NCBI GenBank assembly: GCA_018398815.1
Contig: CM031622.1
Span: 16,937,100 to 16,969,599 of the forward strand
Reading direction: 5' to 3'
Length of the DNA stretch: 32,500 bases
Source: Conus ventricosus
Taxonomy: Eukaryota > Mollusca > Gastropoda > Neogastropoda > Conidae
The position numbers were made by a program, and so were the translations under genes. Each line of letters starts with the position of its first letter. The stretch's first letter is position 1. Under the pieces are notes generated by a model, which worked only from the letters and a program-made list of their open reading frames with translations, had not been told where the DNA came from and did no database searches. Shown here piece after piece: positions 9,999 to 21,138 of this stretch.

Positions 9999-11349
9999 AA
10001 GAAACTGTTATACTCCCATCTGCAGTCAGCCCACCTAAGTGAACTTGACTTTTCATTTTTCTCTGCGACAGTGGATGGCAATGACGTTTTATTGGTGACT
10101 AAGTTTTTTTTCACATTTGTAATGCTGAAAAAGTCCCGTACTGTCCTTCCTTTATCAAAATAATCTTCCGACAATGGGATACTTTGGCTTCTATACCACT
10201 GCATATCAACATCTCAAATTGCATAAGTTTCTGATCATTACATTAATCAATTGTTTTTAAAAGTTTTTAAATAACTAAGCCATATGGCTGTATCATCTCC
10301 ACACACACAGAAAACAACACTGACAGTACAGACTGATCAATTTGAGCCAGCTGAACTGACAGACACAAAAGCAAAGACTTTATTGACAGGCACCCTAGAA
10401 GACCATTTTCCATTTGTCACATAATCAAAGTCAAAACACAATTTGCACACAAACCATGACTACGACAACTTGCTCAAAAGAGACAGGGTGATCATGGTGG
10501 CACTGATCTCTACTGCTCCAGTCTCTCAGGCCCCATACCCCTAATCCCTCACTTCTGATCACGGTCTTCCATTTCCCCGAGTTGAAAACAGAGGGACACT
10601 CGTCTGGTGTGCTTACATACCAACCACGTCAACCAGTCTGGACATTTCATGTGTTCCATCAACACATTAGCTCTTTCCAAATGCAACAGGCCACATAACA
10701 GGGTTTTTTCTTTTTTTCAATTCTGAATTTTTGGAGTGGTACCTCACTTTGGTAACAGTATTATAGATTAACAATATCTTATTTTTCCTGTTGAATGGAA
10801 GCAATACATTCAGAGCTGGTTGCTGTGTTTGTGAGAAGTAGAGTTGTCTTTTTGTATTTCTTTCTTCTTTTTTTTTTAAATTAGTGTTTCAACAATGGCA
10901 TCTAAACCAGGCTCTTCGAAAATGAAAGTAGAAAGTTAGATAAGTTTTCCCCAACTAATTCAGTATGTTATTAATCATTTAACAAAAAATGACTTCAAAT
11001 AACTCTTTTTGCTTTTTTTTCTACATAAATGGACCATTTATGGAGAAAATCAGGGAAACAAACTGGCAGCTCTATAAGAGTTATTACATACTTATTATCA
11101 TTACTTTGCAGTTACTAACATTACTGTTACTCGCATTATTACTGTTTATCATTATCATATCACAGCTTTTATAATCATGATCATCATTACCAACAATATC
11201 TTTCACAACCACTAGTAAGATGTCTTCATAGGATGAGGCCAAATCCTTGAGAGAAAAAACATCTAAACAAAACCAAGCCCTAAGCCAAGCAGGACTAGCA
11301 ACAGCCCTCTGTGGAACACAGGGTAGTAAAAGAGTAGCAATGGACCCTG
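9999..11349. other. Non-coding spacer, nothing recognised
   Basis: No gene supported. A TTTATT at 10379-10384 (AATAAA on minus) could be a poly(A) signal for a minus-strand transcript, but nothing confirms it. T-rich and ATT-rich patches lie around 10860-11170. Confidence 0.4.
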
Positions 11350-12380
11350 TAGCATGACGAACAGTAGTTGCCAGTACCATGACCAACAGATCTGTAGCAT
11401 GACGATGAACAGCAGCTGGCAGTCACTGCAGTACCATGACCAACAGATCTGTAGCATGACGATGAACAGCAGCTGGCAGTCACTGCAGTACCAACAGATC
11501 TGTGGCATGACGATGAACAGCAGCTGGCAGTCACTGCAGTACCATGACCAACAGATCTGTAGCATGACGATGAACAGCAGCTGACAAGTCACTGCAGTAC
11601 CTGCAGATCTGTAGCATGACGATGAACAGCAGCTGGCAGTCACTGCAGTACCATGACCAACAGATCTGTAGCATGACGATGAACAGCAGCTGACAAGTCA
11701 CTGCAGTACCTGCAGATCTGTAGCATGACGATGAACAGCAGCTGACAGTCACTGCAGTACCATGACCAACAGATCTGTAGCATGACGATGAACAGCAGCT
11801 GACAAGTCACTGCAGTACCTGCAGATCTGTAGCATGACGATGACAGCAGCTGACAGTCACTGCAGTACCATGACCAACAGATCTGTAGCATGACGATGAA
11901 CAGCAGCTGACAAGTCACTGCAGTACCTGCAGATCTGTAGCATGACGATGAACAGCAGCTGACAGTCACTGCAGTACCATGACCAACAGATCTGTAGCAT
12001 GACGATGAACAGCAGCTGGCAGTCACTGCAGTACCATGACCAACAGATCTGTAGCTGAGCATGACGATGAACAGCAGCTGGCAGTCACTGCAGTACCATG
12101 ACCAACAGATCTGTAGCTGAGCATGACGATGAACAGCAGCTGGCAGTCACTGCAGTACCAACAGATCTGTAGCATGACGATGAACAGCAGCTGGCAGTCA
12201 CTGCAGTACCAACAGATCTGTAGCATGACGATGAACAGCAGCTGACAGTCACTGCAGTACCATGACCAACAGATCTGTGGAATGACGATGAACAGCAGCT
12301 GACAAGTCACTGCAGTACCTGCAGATCTGTAGCATGACGATGAACAGCAGCTGACAGTCACTGCAGTACCTGCAGATCTG
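11350..12380. repeat. Mixed 49-64 bp minisatellite, about 19 units
   Basis: Every unit contains AGCATGACGATGAACAGCAG and CAGTCACTGCAGTACC, followed by one of two links: CATGACCAACAGATCTGT (long unit, about 57 bp) or TGCAGATCTGT (short unit, about 52 bp). A third type lacks CATGA (CCAACAGATCTGT). Short units carry GACAAGTCACTG, so link type and this variant are coupled. Two units near 12055 and 12119 have an extra GCTGA. Long and short types alternate in 11560-11960, giving a dimeric higher-order period of about 109 bp. Open frames on both strands here are repeat artefacts. Confidence 0.95.
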
Positions 12381-12514
12381 ATGGAGAGCACAATTCTTTG
12401 CACAAACATGGAGCAAAACTGATTAGAACTCTTCATCACTCCAACGTAAACTGCTGTAGCTAAAACAGACATTTTCACGGCAATAATTGATTGCAGTGGC
12501 AGTAGCAGCAGCAC

Positions 12515-12735
12515 CAACTGTAGAAACCAGTCTAACTGTGACTGTGACTACACTGACTATTACTTACAGAAACGAATCTAACTGTGACTGCGACTACACT
12601 ATTACTTACAGAACCAGTCTAACTGTGACTGCGACTACACTATTACTTACAGAACCAGTCTAATTGTGACTGCGACTACACCGACTATTACTTACAGAAA
12701 CCAATCTAACTGTGACTACTCTGACAATTGCTTCA
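12515..12735. repeat. 43-50 bp minisatellite, about five units
   Basis: Units contain AACCAGTCTAACTGTGACTG, CGACTACAC and TATTACTTACAGAA, with or without a CGACTAT or TGACTAT insert. Confidence 0.88.
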
Positions 12736-14249
12736 ACCTTTAGCAACTGAAGCAGCAGTGCTACTAACAGTAGTTGTCACACTTGAGCAAGAATGACAAA
12801 TTCCACAACAAACAACCTCTGGTTCAATTCATGAGGGCACTGGCAAACATGTTACCATTATTTCATGCCTGCTGCTTTGCACCTTCTTCACTTAGCTCAT
12901 ATATATATATAGTCTAGTCTTTTTAAAGTTGGTTAACCACCACCTAAACTGTGTGAAACTGACAGGTAACTGAAAGACACCAGAAGAAAAGCTGTTTTTA
13001 TAATCATTCACTATTCTTGACACTGTCCACAGAACCCCTGCAAGAAAACATGTCTTCCACCATATTAATTCTTCATTTTTCTCTCCACCAACAAAACAAT
13101 AAACTTTTTTTTTAATCTAAAACAAACAATCATGAAGGAGTGAATCTTTTCATTTAATGTCTATTTACAACTTAGATTATCCCCCACACTCTACCATAAA
13201 AAAGTCAATGGGTCTTGTGTATTTGAAATCAACGCTGACACCCCAAAACACAGACTGACCTGAATATCGACACCTGGTCAACAATCCTGTCAGAATTCTG
13301 GGAAATAAATTCTTCTTGTCACTATGATAATCTTTCTTATCATCATGATTAGCAATATTATTATGATTATTTCAAGTATGTTAAAAACGATCATTCTTAT
13401 TATCATGATTGTGATTACTATTATGATTATTTCAATTATGACACTCAAAAAATACAGTAAAACAAGCAACACAACACCATCCAATTTGATCCAACACCTT
13501 TGTCACAAATCAAAGATAGCGCCAAAACAAAACAAAACCAAGATAGATCCATACTTCAAAAAGCTCCTCAAAGGAAAAACAGCCTGAACTGCACTCGAGA
13601 AATCTTTTGCGATGACAGGGCAATAAAACAGAACACACACAAAAATCCATCCCTACCAAACAGTTTTATTCGACTCTATTCTGCAGACAACTGGCTGGTC
13701 AACAAACAACCTAGAGGACACTCAGGGCAACACAGGCCTCTGTCAATGTTAAAGAGAACCTGAATCTGTGCTTTGCACAAGACATGCACCCAAACTCAAA
13801 GGGTTTGTCCTTGAGACGCATTCCATCTTTTCACCTTGTTCTGTTACGATCAGTCACCAGACTCACTCATGGACCAAAATCCAATTCATACAAGGAACAT
13901 GTTTTGACAACCACATGTCATCATTTCAGCTTACAAGGCAATATCCACTTGCCATCCCCTCCACCTAATTCTAACCAGATTACCTTCTTACCCCAGAGCT
14001 TTATGGAAAAATCTAGTCCGGCCTGTGCCATATTTGTATGTGTCGACATCAAATGTTTGTCTTTTTACACATACTTTACTGAGGAAAAAAATCCCAGATC
14101 TGAAGGGAATTTCAAGGGTGTTTTGAAATTATGATTACTGTTAACACATTTTAAGGCAGTCAAGTATTCAGCATGTATGTCACTCCAAGCCAATGTCTTA
14201 TTAGGAGTTTGAGCCCAACATGTTCCTGCATGATCAGACATTGACTGTA
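12736..14249. other. Non-coding spacer with ATT-rich simple sequence
   Basis: An (AT)n patch lies at 12899-12912 and degenerate ATTATGATT-type simple sequence at 13320-13445. No recognisable exon or element. Confidence 0.4.
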
Positions 14250-14375
14250 CTCAGGGCTAGTTGTTTTATTCGTTTATTTATCACCAGACGAAGACCTAAG
14301 AGGTCGAAACGCGTTGTGTTTTGTCTCGTGACTCGTTTGTCCACGTTCTCTGGGCGGTTCGCTAACATTTATTTA
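14250..14375 (+). repeat. Hammerhead-like dispersed repeat, copy 1
   Basis: Contains CAGACGAAGACC, loop TAAGA, GGTCGAAACGCG, followed by GACTCGTTTGTCCACGTT and GGTTCGCTAACATTTA. A second copy lies at 29228-29365. GACC/GGTC pair as a stem, bounded by a CUGANGA-like box (CAGACGA, one mismatch) and GAAA, as in hammerhead ribozymes of Penelope-like elements. An extra A sits before the stem, so catalytic competence is doubtful. Confidence 0.5.
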
Positions 14376-16243
14376 AGATTTGTACTCAGGGCATTCAACA
14401 CATGCACACTCTGTGCATCAGCAACTGTAGTACAGTTCAATGTTTAAACCAATGGGTTCCCAGTCTATTCTCTCTAAAACAACACACACACACACACACA
14501 TACACACACACTTACTTTCTGATATCACTGAAATAATGATTTGTCATGCCAGCACCCAGGTACTGGAGGTACTATGAAGAGAGAGAGAGAGAGAGAGAAA
14601 AAAAAATTAACAGTACTTGAAATGATAAGTTTGAATCAAAGGTAAATGAACGGATGATTCAGAAACAGAGGGAAAAAACACAGAACACAGATCATCAGCC
14701 ACAACTTCCCCCGCCCCCCCCCCCCCCCCCCCCCCCCCCCTATCAAAGCAGATGATATGCCTTTAAAGGTAAGGTGATAAGATGACTAGAGCTTAAAACG
14801 CGGATGTGAATCAGTGTACAAATGATTTCGTCTAACCTGAAGCACTGAATGTACTAAAGAAACTCATGACCAATTTTTCGGCTAATTCTGGGTCAGTGTC
14901 TGCCATCATTTAAGGCACCTGGTAAACAGAAGCTGATGGCTGTACAATACATGGTACTAAAATATGAACAGTACAGTATGTACACTGTGAATGTGGCCAT
15001 TAGGGGAGTTCACCATACTGTCGACCAGTAGGAATCACAGCCCTGGCCCTACACATGATGGAAGTAGTTGGCCTCCTGTAGTGTGTTTGACAGTGTTTTG
15101 CTGCACCACGGAATCAGCTGGGGCTGCAAAGTGTGGCACTGGTAGACCCTATGGCAGCGGCTGGATCGCTCCCAGCACCCTCTCCACACTCTCTCCTCTC
15201 GTTCCTTTAGGAGCATTCTTCAGCTGTCTGCATGTCACCTGGCTGTCTGCTCTCTCTCTTTCTAGTGATCATATTCAGTTGTACAATGCGAAATGGGAGA
15301 AAGGAAAAAAAAACAAAACAAACAAACCATAGAGCCTGAGGACCAAGTACAACAAAAGGGGTCAACACTTCTCTCCACAAGGTGAAGTGCATGAGGGGAG
15401 GTGGAAGGCAGCAAGGCATACCACTGTCTCTGCAGATTGTTGATTGGGAAACCTACCCATTACAATAACTAAAAGTAGAAAGACACACAGATGAGTGCAG
15501 ACTACCGCTAAGACTGCATGGATCCCAGGATTCGAGTCTTTCGAGGGGAGTAACAATCCAGTTGATACAGAGTGTAAGAGTAACTTCCCAATATACCTTC
15601 TTTTTCAAATATGACAAGGAAATACCCACTGTGAAAGGTTACACCACTTGAGAAATTTCATATTCTATAAGAAATACATTACTTCATAGATAGGAACCAG
15701 TTTGTAACAATAACTTCATCATGTTTACCTATGGAGCAAAATGTGCAATAATTACAAAGGATCTTGCATCTACTATTTGTTCCAGATTTGCATCACAGAT
15801 CCGAACCAAAGTTTTAGTGGGCTTGTCCTGGGTATACATACAAACATTCCACCTTTCTGCCAACTCTTTCTTTAAAATCAGTTTAACAATCTTTATGTCA
15901 CCAGCTTTGTAATAATCTCTGCAAACAAATCATGGATCCGCCATCTGATCCAAAGTTATGGCACGGATCTGCACCACAGTTTAAGGGGTTCGTCATTGGT
16001 CCTCTTCCATCTTTCAACTGAGTGTGGGTAAAACAGCTTGAGAAGTGTTGGGGTAATCTTGCTGACAGTCAAACAACCAAAGAGACATATGCACCAGTGA
16101 ATCAGACAATGGAGGAAGATGAAAACAAACTCCTCGGTGGAGGTCTAAAAAAAAAAATCCTCTCCAAGCATTGCCTTTAATGCCTTTAATGACCGATTTT
16201 GTTTTTCGTGTCTTATTTCACTTTGGTTTTTATTTGACTGCAC
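14376..16243. other. Non-coding spacer with microsatellites and a C tract
   Basis: (CA)n lies at 14482-14512, (GA)n at 14580-14598 and a C run broken by one G at 14708-14740. The plus-strand frame 14991-15332 shows no domain. Nothing else is recognised. Confidence 0.4.
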
Positions 16244-16259
16244 GCACACACGCGCGCGC

Positions 16260-16294
<35 letters not shown>
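16244..16294. repeat. (CA)n/(CG)n microsatellite
   Basis: CGCACACACGCGCGCGCACA then pure CA repeats; the mixed CA/CG alternation is Z-DNA-prone. Confidence 0.93.
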
Positions 16295-16295
<1 letters not shown>

Positions 16296-16436
16296 ACACA
16301 GACTGAGACTAAGTTGACTGACAAAAGACACATTAAGCAAATCTTAGACTGACTGGAGCAAGAATCTTTGGAACAGCCTATGCTGTCAGTCAGCACACAC
16401 AGAGGCCCCTGAATCTCTTTCCTTTGCTCCTACACT

Positions 16437-16466
16437 GGGGGGAGGGGGGGGGGGGGGGGGGGGGGG
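16437..16466. repeat. Poly-G tract
   Basis: About 29 G with one interrupting A, immediately before the purine-rich array. Confidence 0.93.
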
Positions 16467-16499
16467 AGAGGACAACCATGGCTGAGTGAACACAGAGGC

Positions 16500-18870
16500 A
16501 AGGGGAATGGATCATGAGGAGGAGGGTGGCAAGAGGAGTAATGAACAAGGGGGTGGGAAGCAGGTAAATGAAGAGAGGTGATGGAATGGATGATGGAGGG
16601 GGTGGGAGATTCTAGGGAGTGCAGGAAAGGGAAGGACATGAAGGAAATGATGAGAGGAAGTGAGGAAGGGAGATAGTGTGGCAAGGATAGATGTTGGGAA
16701 GGGCAGGAAGAAGGAAGTGGAGGAATGGATGGATGTTGGGAAGGGCAGGAAGAGGAAGTGGAGGAATGGATGGATGTTGGGAAGGGCAGGAAGAAGTATG
16801 AAGTGGAGGGAATGGATGGATGTTGGGAAGGGCAGGAAGAAGAAAGAAGTGGAGGAATGGATGGGTGTTGGGAAGGGCAGGAAGAAGTATGAAGTGGAGG
16901 AATGGATGGATGTTGGGAAGGGCAGGAAGAAGGAAGTGGAGGAATGGATGGGTGTTGGGAAGGGCAGGAAGAAGTATGAAGTGGAGGAATGGATGGATGT
17001 TGGGAAGGGCAGGAAGAAGGAAGTGGAGGAATGGATAGATGTTGGGAAGGGCAGGAAGAAGGAAGTGGAGGAATGGATGGATGTTGGGAAGGGCAGGAAG
17101 AAGGAAGTGGAGGAATGGATGGATGTTGGGAAGGGCAGGAAGAAGGAAGTGGAGGAATGGATGGATGTTGGGAAGGGCAGGAAGAAGAAAGAAGTGGAGG
17201 AATGGATGGGTGCTGGGAAGGGCAGAAAAAATGAAGTGGAGGAATGGATGGATATTGGGAAGGGCAGGAAGAGAGAAGTGGAGGAATGGATGGATGTTGG
17301 GAAGGGAAGGAAGAGAGAAGTGGAGGAATGGATGGATGTTGGGAAGGGAAGGAAGAGAGAAGTGGAGGAATGGATGGGTGTTGGGAAGGGCAGGAAGAGA
17401 GAAGTGGAGGAATGGATGGATGTTGGGAAGGGCAGCAAGAGAGAAGAGGAATGGCTGAGTATTGGGAAGGGCAGCAAGAGAGAAGAGGAATGGCTCAGAA
17501 TTGGGGAGGGCAGAAAGAGAGAAGCGGAGGAATTGATGGGTGCTGGGCAGGGCAGGACAGAGAGAAGTGGAGGAATTGATGGGTGCTGGGAAGGGCAGGA
17601 AGAGAGAAGTGGAGGAACTGATGGGTGCTGGGAAGGGCAGGAAGAGAGAAGAGGAATGGATGGATGTTGGGAAGGGCAGAAAGAGAGAAGTGGAGGAATT
17701 GATGGGTGCTGGGAAGGGCAGGAAGAGAGAAGTGGAGGAATTGATGGGTGCTGGGAAGGGCAGGAAGAGAGAAGTGGAGGAATTGATGGGTGCTGGGAAG
17801 GGCAGGAAGAGAGAAGAGGAATGGATGGGTGCTGGGAAGGGAAGGAAGAGAGAAGAGGAATGGCTCAGTATTGGGAAGGGCAGAAAGAGAGAAGTGGAGG
17901 AATTGATGGGTGCTGGAAAGGGAAGAAAGAGGGAAGTGGAGGAATGGATGGGTGTTGGGAAGGGAAGGAAGAGAGAAGTGGAGGAATGGATGGATGTTGG
18001 GAAGGGAAGGAAGAGAGAAGTGGAGGAATTGATGGGTGCTGGAAAGGGAAGAAAGAGGGAAGTGGAGGAATGGATGGGTGTTGGGAAGGGCAGGAAGAGA
18101 GAAGTGGAGGAATGGATGGATGTTGGGAAGGGAAGGAAGAGAGAAGTGGAGGAATTGATGGGTGTTGGGAAGGGCAGGAAGAGAGAAGTGGAGAATGGAT
18201 GGATGTTGGGAAGGGCAGGAAGAGAGAAGTGGAGGAATGGATGGATGTTGGGAAGGGCAGGAAGAGAGAAGTGGAGGATGGATGGGTGTTGGGAAGGGCA
18301 GGAAGAGGGAAGTGGAGGAATGGATGGATGTTGGGAAGGGCAGGAAGAGGGAAGTGGAGGATGGATGGGTGTTGGGAAGGGCAGGAAGAGAGAAGTGAGG
18401 AATGGATGGGTGTTGGGAAGGGCAGGAAGAAGGAAAAAGTGGAGGAACTGATGATGGGGAAAGGAAGGCGGCAAGACAACGGATGTGGAGGAACTGATGA
18501 TGGTGAAGTGAGGAGGCAGGCAAGTGGGAGAATGTGGAAAAATGGATGGATTTTGGAAAAGAAGGGACGAAAAAGCAGGATGTAGAGGAATGGATGGTGG
18601 GGAAGGAGGAAGGTTTAGAAAGAGACAGGCAAGAGGAAGGATGTGGAGGAATAGATGATTTGAGGATTCTAGGAAGAGCGGAAAGAGGATATTCCTCAAT
18701 GGATAATGGTGAGGAGGAAAGAAGGGGCATAAGAAAATATAGAGGAGTTCATCATGATGAGGAAGAGAATGAAAAGTAAGAACACACAGATGTGGGTAGG
18801 GAAAGAAGGGAGAAGGATGTAGAGGATTAAATGGAAAAGGGATGGACGAAGGATGTGGAGGGATAAGTGA
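16500..18870. repeat. Large purine-rich 42-bp minisatellite, about 42 regular units
   Basis: The typical unit is GTGGAGGAATGGATGGATGT, TGGGAAGGGCAGGAAGAGAG, AA. The regular part spans about 16680-18450, with decayed GA-rich flanks on both sides. Variants (GGGTGCTGGG versus GGATGTTGGG, AATTGATGGG versus AATGGATGGG, GGGAAGGAAG versus GGGCAGGAAG) form local runs, a sign of block amplification. The plus strand is nearly all purine plus T, with very few C. The unit is stop-free in several frames, giving frames of 641 codons (16660-18585 plus) and 754 codons (16612-18876 minus). No start context, splice evidence or non-repeat domain supports translation. Confidence 0.95.
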
Positions 18871-19586
18871 TGGCATTAGCCAGGAAGAACAGCTCTAAGG
18901 TCACATAGGTGGATGTCATCTGAACACACAAATGATACAGCATTGGAATTCCATAAAAGAAAAATACAACACAAAATGCAAGATATATAAATATAAATAA
19001 ATAGCCAGACTACCTCTCCTTCCCCCTCCACTTCATCTGTAATGATCACATTACTTTTCATCAACAATGATGGCATTGAACACAGTTTCATATTAAAAAT
19101 ATCTTTATGTACAATGTCTACATATAGTGCTGTTTGACCCTGAAAAAAAGTTCACCTGTAAGCCTGGTATAGAAAATAAGGTGATGACTAACACCAAATA
19201 TTATTTATTGCTCTTGACAAGGATTTCCATAAGGATTCTTCCCCTTGCTCCAGCTTTTGTAAACACTGCTTGCAAACCCAGGACTAGCACTCCATCTCAC
19301 TTATTGCTCAAAGCTACACAATTTCTGGCAGACGTTTGGGAACATGTCTGAGGGTGATGGATGCAAAAAACCAATCCAATGCACCCGATTTTCTGGCTTT
19401 AACTGACTGGATCTTTCAGATTATAACAAAGTGGATTTCCATAGATAAAAACGAAAGCTTGAAGCACCTGCACCCAAGCAAACGGCTGCAGTTATCCCCC
19501 CAAAGGAAGATGTGAACATCTGCTAGCCATTAGCTACACACAATCTCCACAACAGTGAGAAGATGTCAACATCTGCAAGCCATTAG
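18871..19586 (-). other. Probable 3' UTR / downstream flank of the SLCO gene
   Basis: The sequence after the stop codon at 19587-19589 (reading minus) has no further coding match. It contains a duplicated 42-bp block near the stop and a candidate AATAAA at 19209-19204. No SINE or LINE is recognised. Confidence 0.45.
19204..19209 (-). promoter_or_regulatory. Candidate poly(A) signal AATAAA
   Basis: AATAAA on the minus strand, about 380 nt past the SLCO stop, followed by a GT-rich TTTGGTGTTAG. The position suits a 3' end, but other AATAAA hexamers exist further downstream. Confidence 0.35.
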
Positions 19587-19606
19587 CTACACACAATCTC
19601 CACAAC
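19512..19606. repeat. 53-bp-period duplication spanning the SLCO stop codon
   Basis: CATCTGC, AGCCATTAGCTACACACA and ATCTCCACAAC occur twice, offset by 53 bp (19512-19553 and 19565-19606). The stop codon (19587-19589) lies in the right copy. Confidence 0.85.
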
Positions 19607-19939
19607 AATCAACAGTAGCCAGACTTCTTGTACTGCGGGCACTGAACCAGCATGCATCTCTCTGGAGCTCATTGAGGGCGACAGAGCTGAGATCAGTACG
19701 CTCATCGAGTCGGTCCAGTTCAGTGATGGGGTCTGTGGAGGTTTTGGGTGGGCGGTAGAGGCGGAGGGCCATGACGCAGAGGAAGTGGACTGGCCTTGGT
19801 CCCGGCAACCCCAAAGAAGGCGCGTTGGCATTATGTCGGTGTCATGGGCCGAAGGGGCAGAGAGGCCCCATGCGCTCCTCCCCACCCTGGCACGTGTTGT
19901 CCAAAAGGCGCCCGGTGATGATCGGCCCAACCACTGTCC
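19587..19939 (-). CDS. SLCO/OATP transporter, terminal exon (frame disturbed)
   Basis: The acceptor CTGTTTTTTAG precedes the exon. Joined in phase 1 to the 65-nt exon, it reads GTVVGPIITGRLLDNTC, the G-P-x3-G-x3-D-x2-C signature of the penultimate membrane segment of organic anion transporters. The C-terminal part in the same frame reads VHFLCVMALRLYRPPKT, then a charged cytoplasmic tail (ELDRLDERTDLSS), ending at TAG 19589-19587. Between them is an in-frame TGA (19844-19842), and family-like pieces appear in other frames: WGGAHGA, DTDIM, FFGVAGTK. Several small indels that cancel out explain this best. Either the consensus is faulty here or the gene is decaying; the intact flanking exons favour sequence error. 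The exon would complete the final membrane helices. The stop lies in a small duplication. Confidence 0.72.
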
Positions 19940-19967
19940 CTAAAAAACAGTGTCACTCATTTATAAC

Positions 19968-21138
19968 AGTCTGACATTGCCTTGCCATTTTGCCTGAAAC
20001 CCAGGCATTCTTGCCATTGTGAAAACGATTCCTTTTCAACCAAATATCAGTATTTTTTGTAAAAAACACTGTTAAAAAATGGGCCCCCATACTAAACCTA
20101 AAATATCAGTCATTTTTTGCCCAAAAAACACTTTTTAAAAATGGGCCCCATCATAAACCTAATATACAGTCTTTCTTTGTAAAAAACACTTTTAAAAAAT
20201 AGGCCCCCATCCCCCAACCAAAAAATATCAGTCATTTTTTGTCAAAACACTTTTTAAAATAGGCCCCATCACTAAACCTAATATTCAGTCTTTCTTTGTC
20301 AAAAAACACTGTTAAAAATAGGCCCCTTTCATGAACCTAACATATCAGTCATTTTTTGTAAAAAACACTTTTAAAAAATGGGCCCCCCATCACTCAACCT
20401 AATATTCGGGGGTCATTCTTTGTTAAAAACACTTTTTAAAAATGGGCCCCATCCTAACCTAACAAAACGTCATTTTTTGTCAAAACACTGTTTAAAAATA
20501 GGCCCCATCACTCAACCTAAAATATCGTCATTTTTTGTTAAAAACACTTTTTAAAAATAGCCCCCATCACTCAACCTAAAATATCAGCATTTTTTGTAAA
20601 AAAACACTGTTAAAAATAGGCCCCATCACTAAACCCTAAAATATATCTTTCTTTGTTAAAAACACTTTAAAATAGGCCCCCATCACTGAACCTAAAATAT
20701 CAGCATTTTTTGTCAAAAACCCTGTTTTAAAATAGGCCCCCATCACTCAACCTAAAATATCAGCATTCTTGTTAAAACACTGTTAAAAAATAGGCCCCAT
20801 ACTCACCTAAAATATCGCATTCTTTGTCAAAAACACTGTTAAAATAGGCCCATCACTAAACCCTAAAATTCAGTCATTTTTTGTTAAAAAACCTTTTTAA
20901 AAATAGTCCCCATCACTCAACCTAAAATATCAGTTTTTTTTTGTCAAAAACCACTGTTAAAAATAGGCCCCATCATAAACCCTAAAATATCAGTCATTTT
21001 TGTAAAAAACCTTTTAAAAAATGGGCCCCCATCCCAACCTAAAATATCATCTTTTTTTGTCAAAAACATTTAAAAATAGGCCCCCAAACACTCAACCTAA
21101 AATCAGTCATTTTTTGAAAAAAACACTTTTAAAAAAAT
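19968..21138. repeat. Satellite block A (about 60-bp unit)
   Basis: Units resemble CCCATCACTCAACCTAAAAT, ATCAGTCATTTTTTGTCAAA, AACACTGTTAAAAATAGGCC. The first unit (about 19968-20028) instead resembles block B (TTGCCATTTTGCCTGAAA). Unit lengths scatter because of many single-base indels in homopolymers. The block ends where the GC-hairpin insertion starts. Confidence 0.92.

Noticed and set aside
10379..10384. Poly(A) signal marking the 3' end of a long minus-strand transcript
   Set aside because: A single AATAAA in AT-rich DNA 9 kb from the stop codon; nothing else supports it.
11263..12517. Several 80-160 codon frames rich in Cys and Ser
   Set aside because: Frames follow the minisatellite units and shift whenever the unit length changes.
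14991..15332. 113-codon plus-strand frame as an exon
   Set aside because: No recognised domain, low-complexity C-terminal end, no supporting splice sites.
15480..15560. Another tRNA-like SINE head (GGATTCGAGTC)
   Set aside because: B-box-like only; no A box at the right distance and no match to the SINE body.
16612..18876. 754-codon minus-strand and 641-codon plus-strand frames as repeat proteins
   Set aside because: Open in several frames on both strands, made only of a 42-bp repeat, with no unique domain, signal peptide or splice context.
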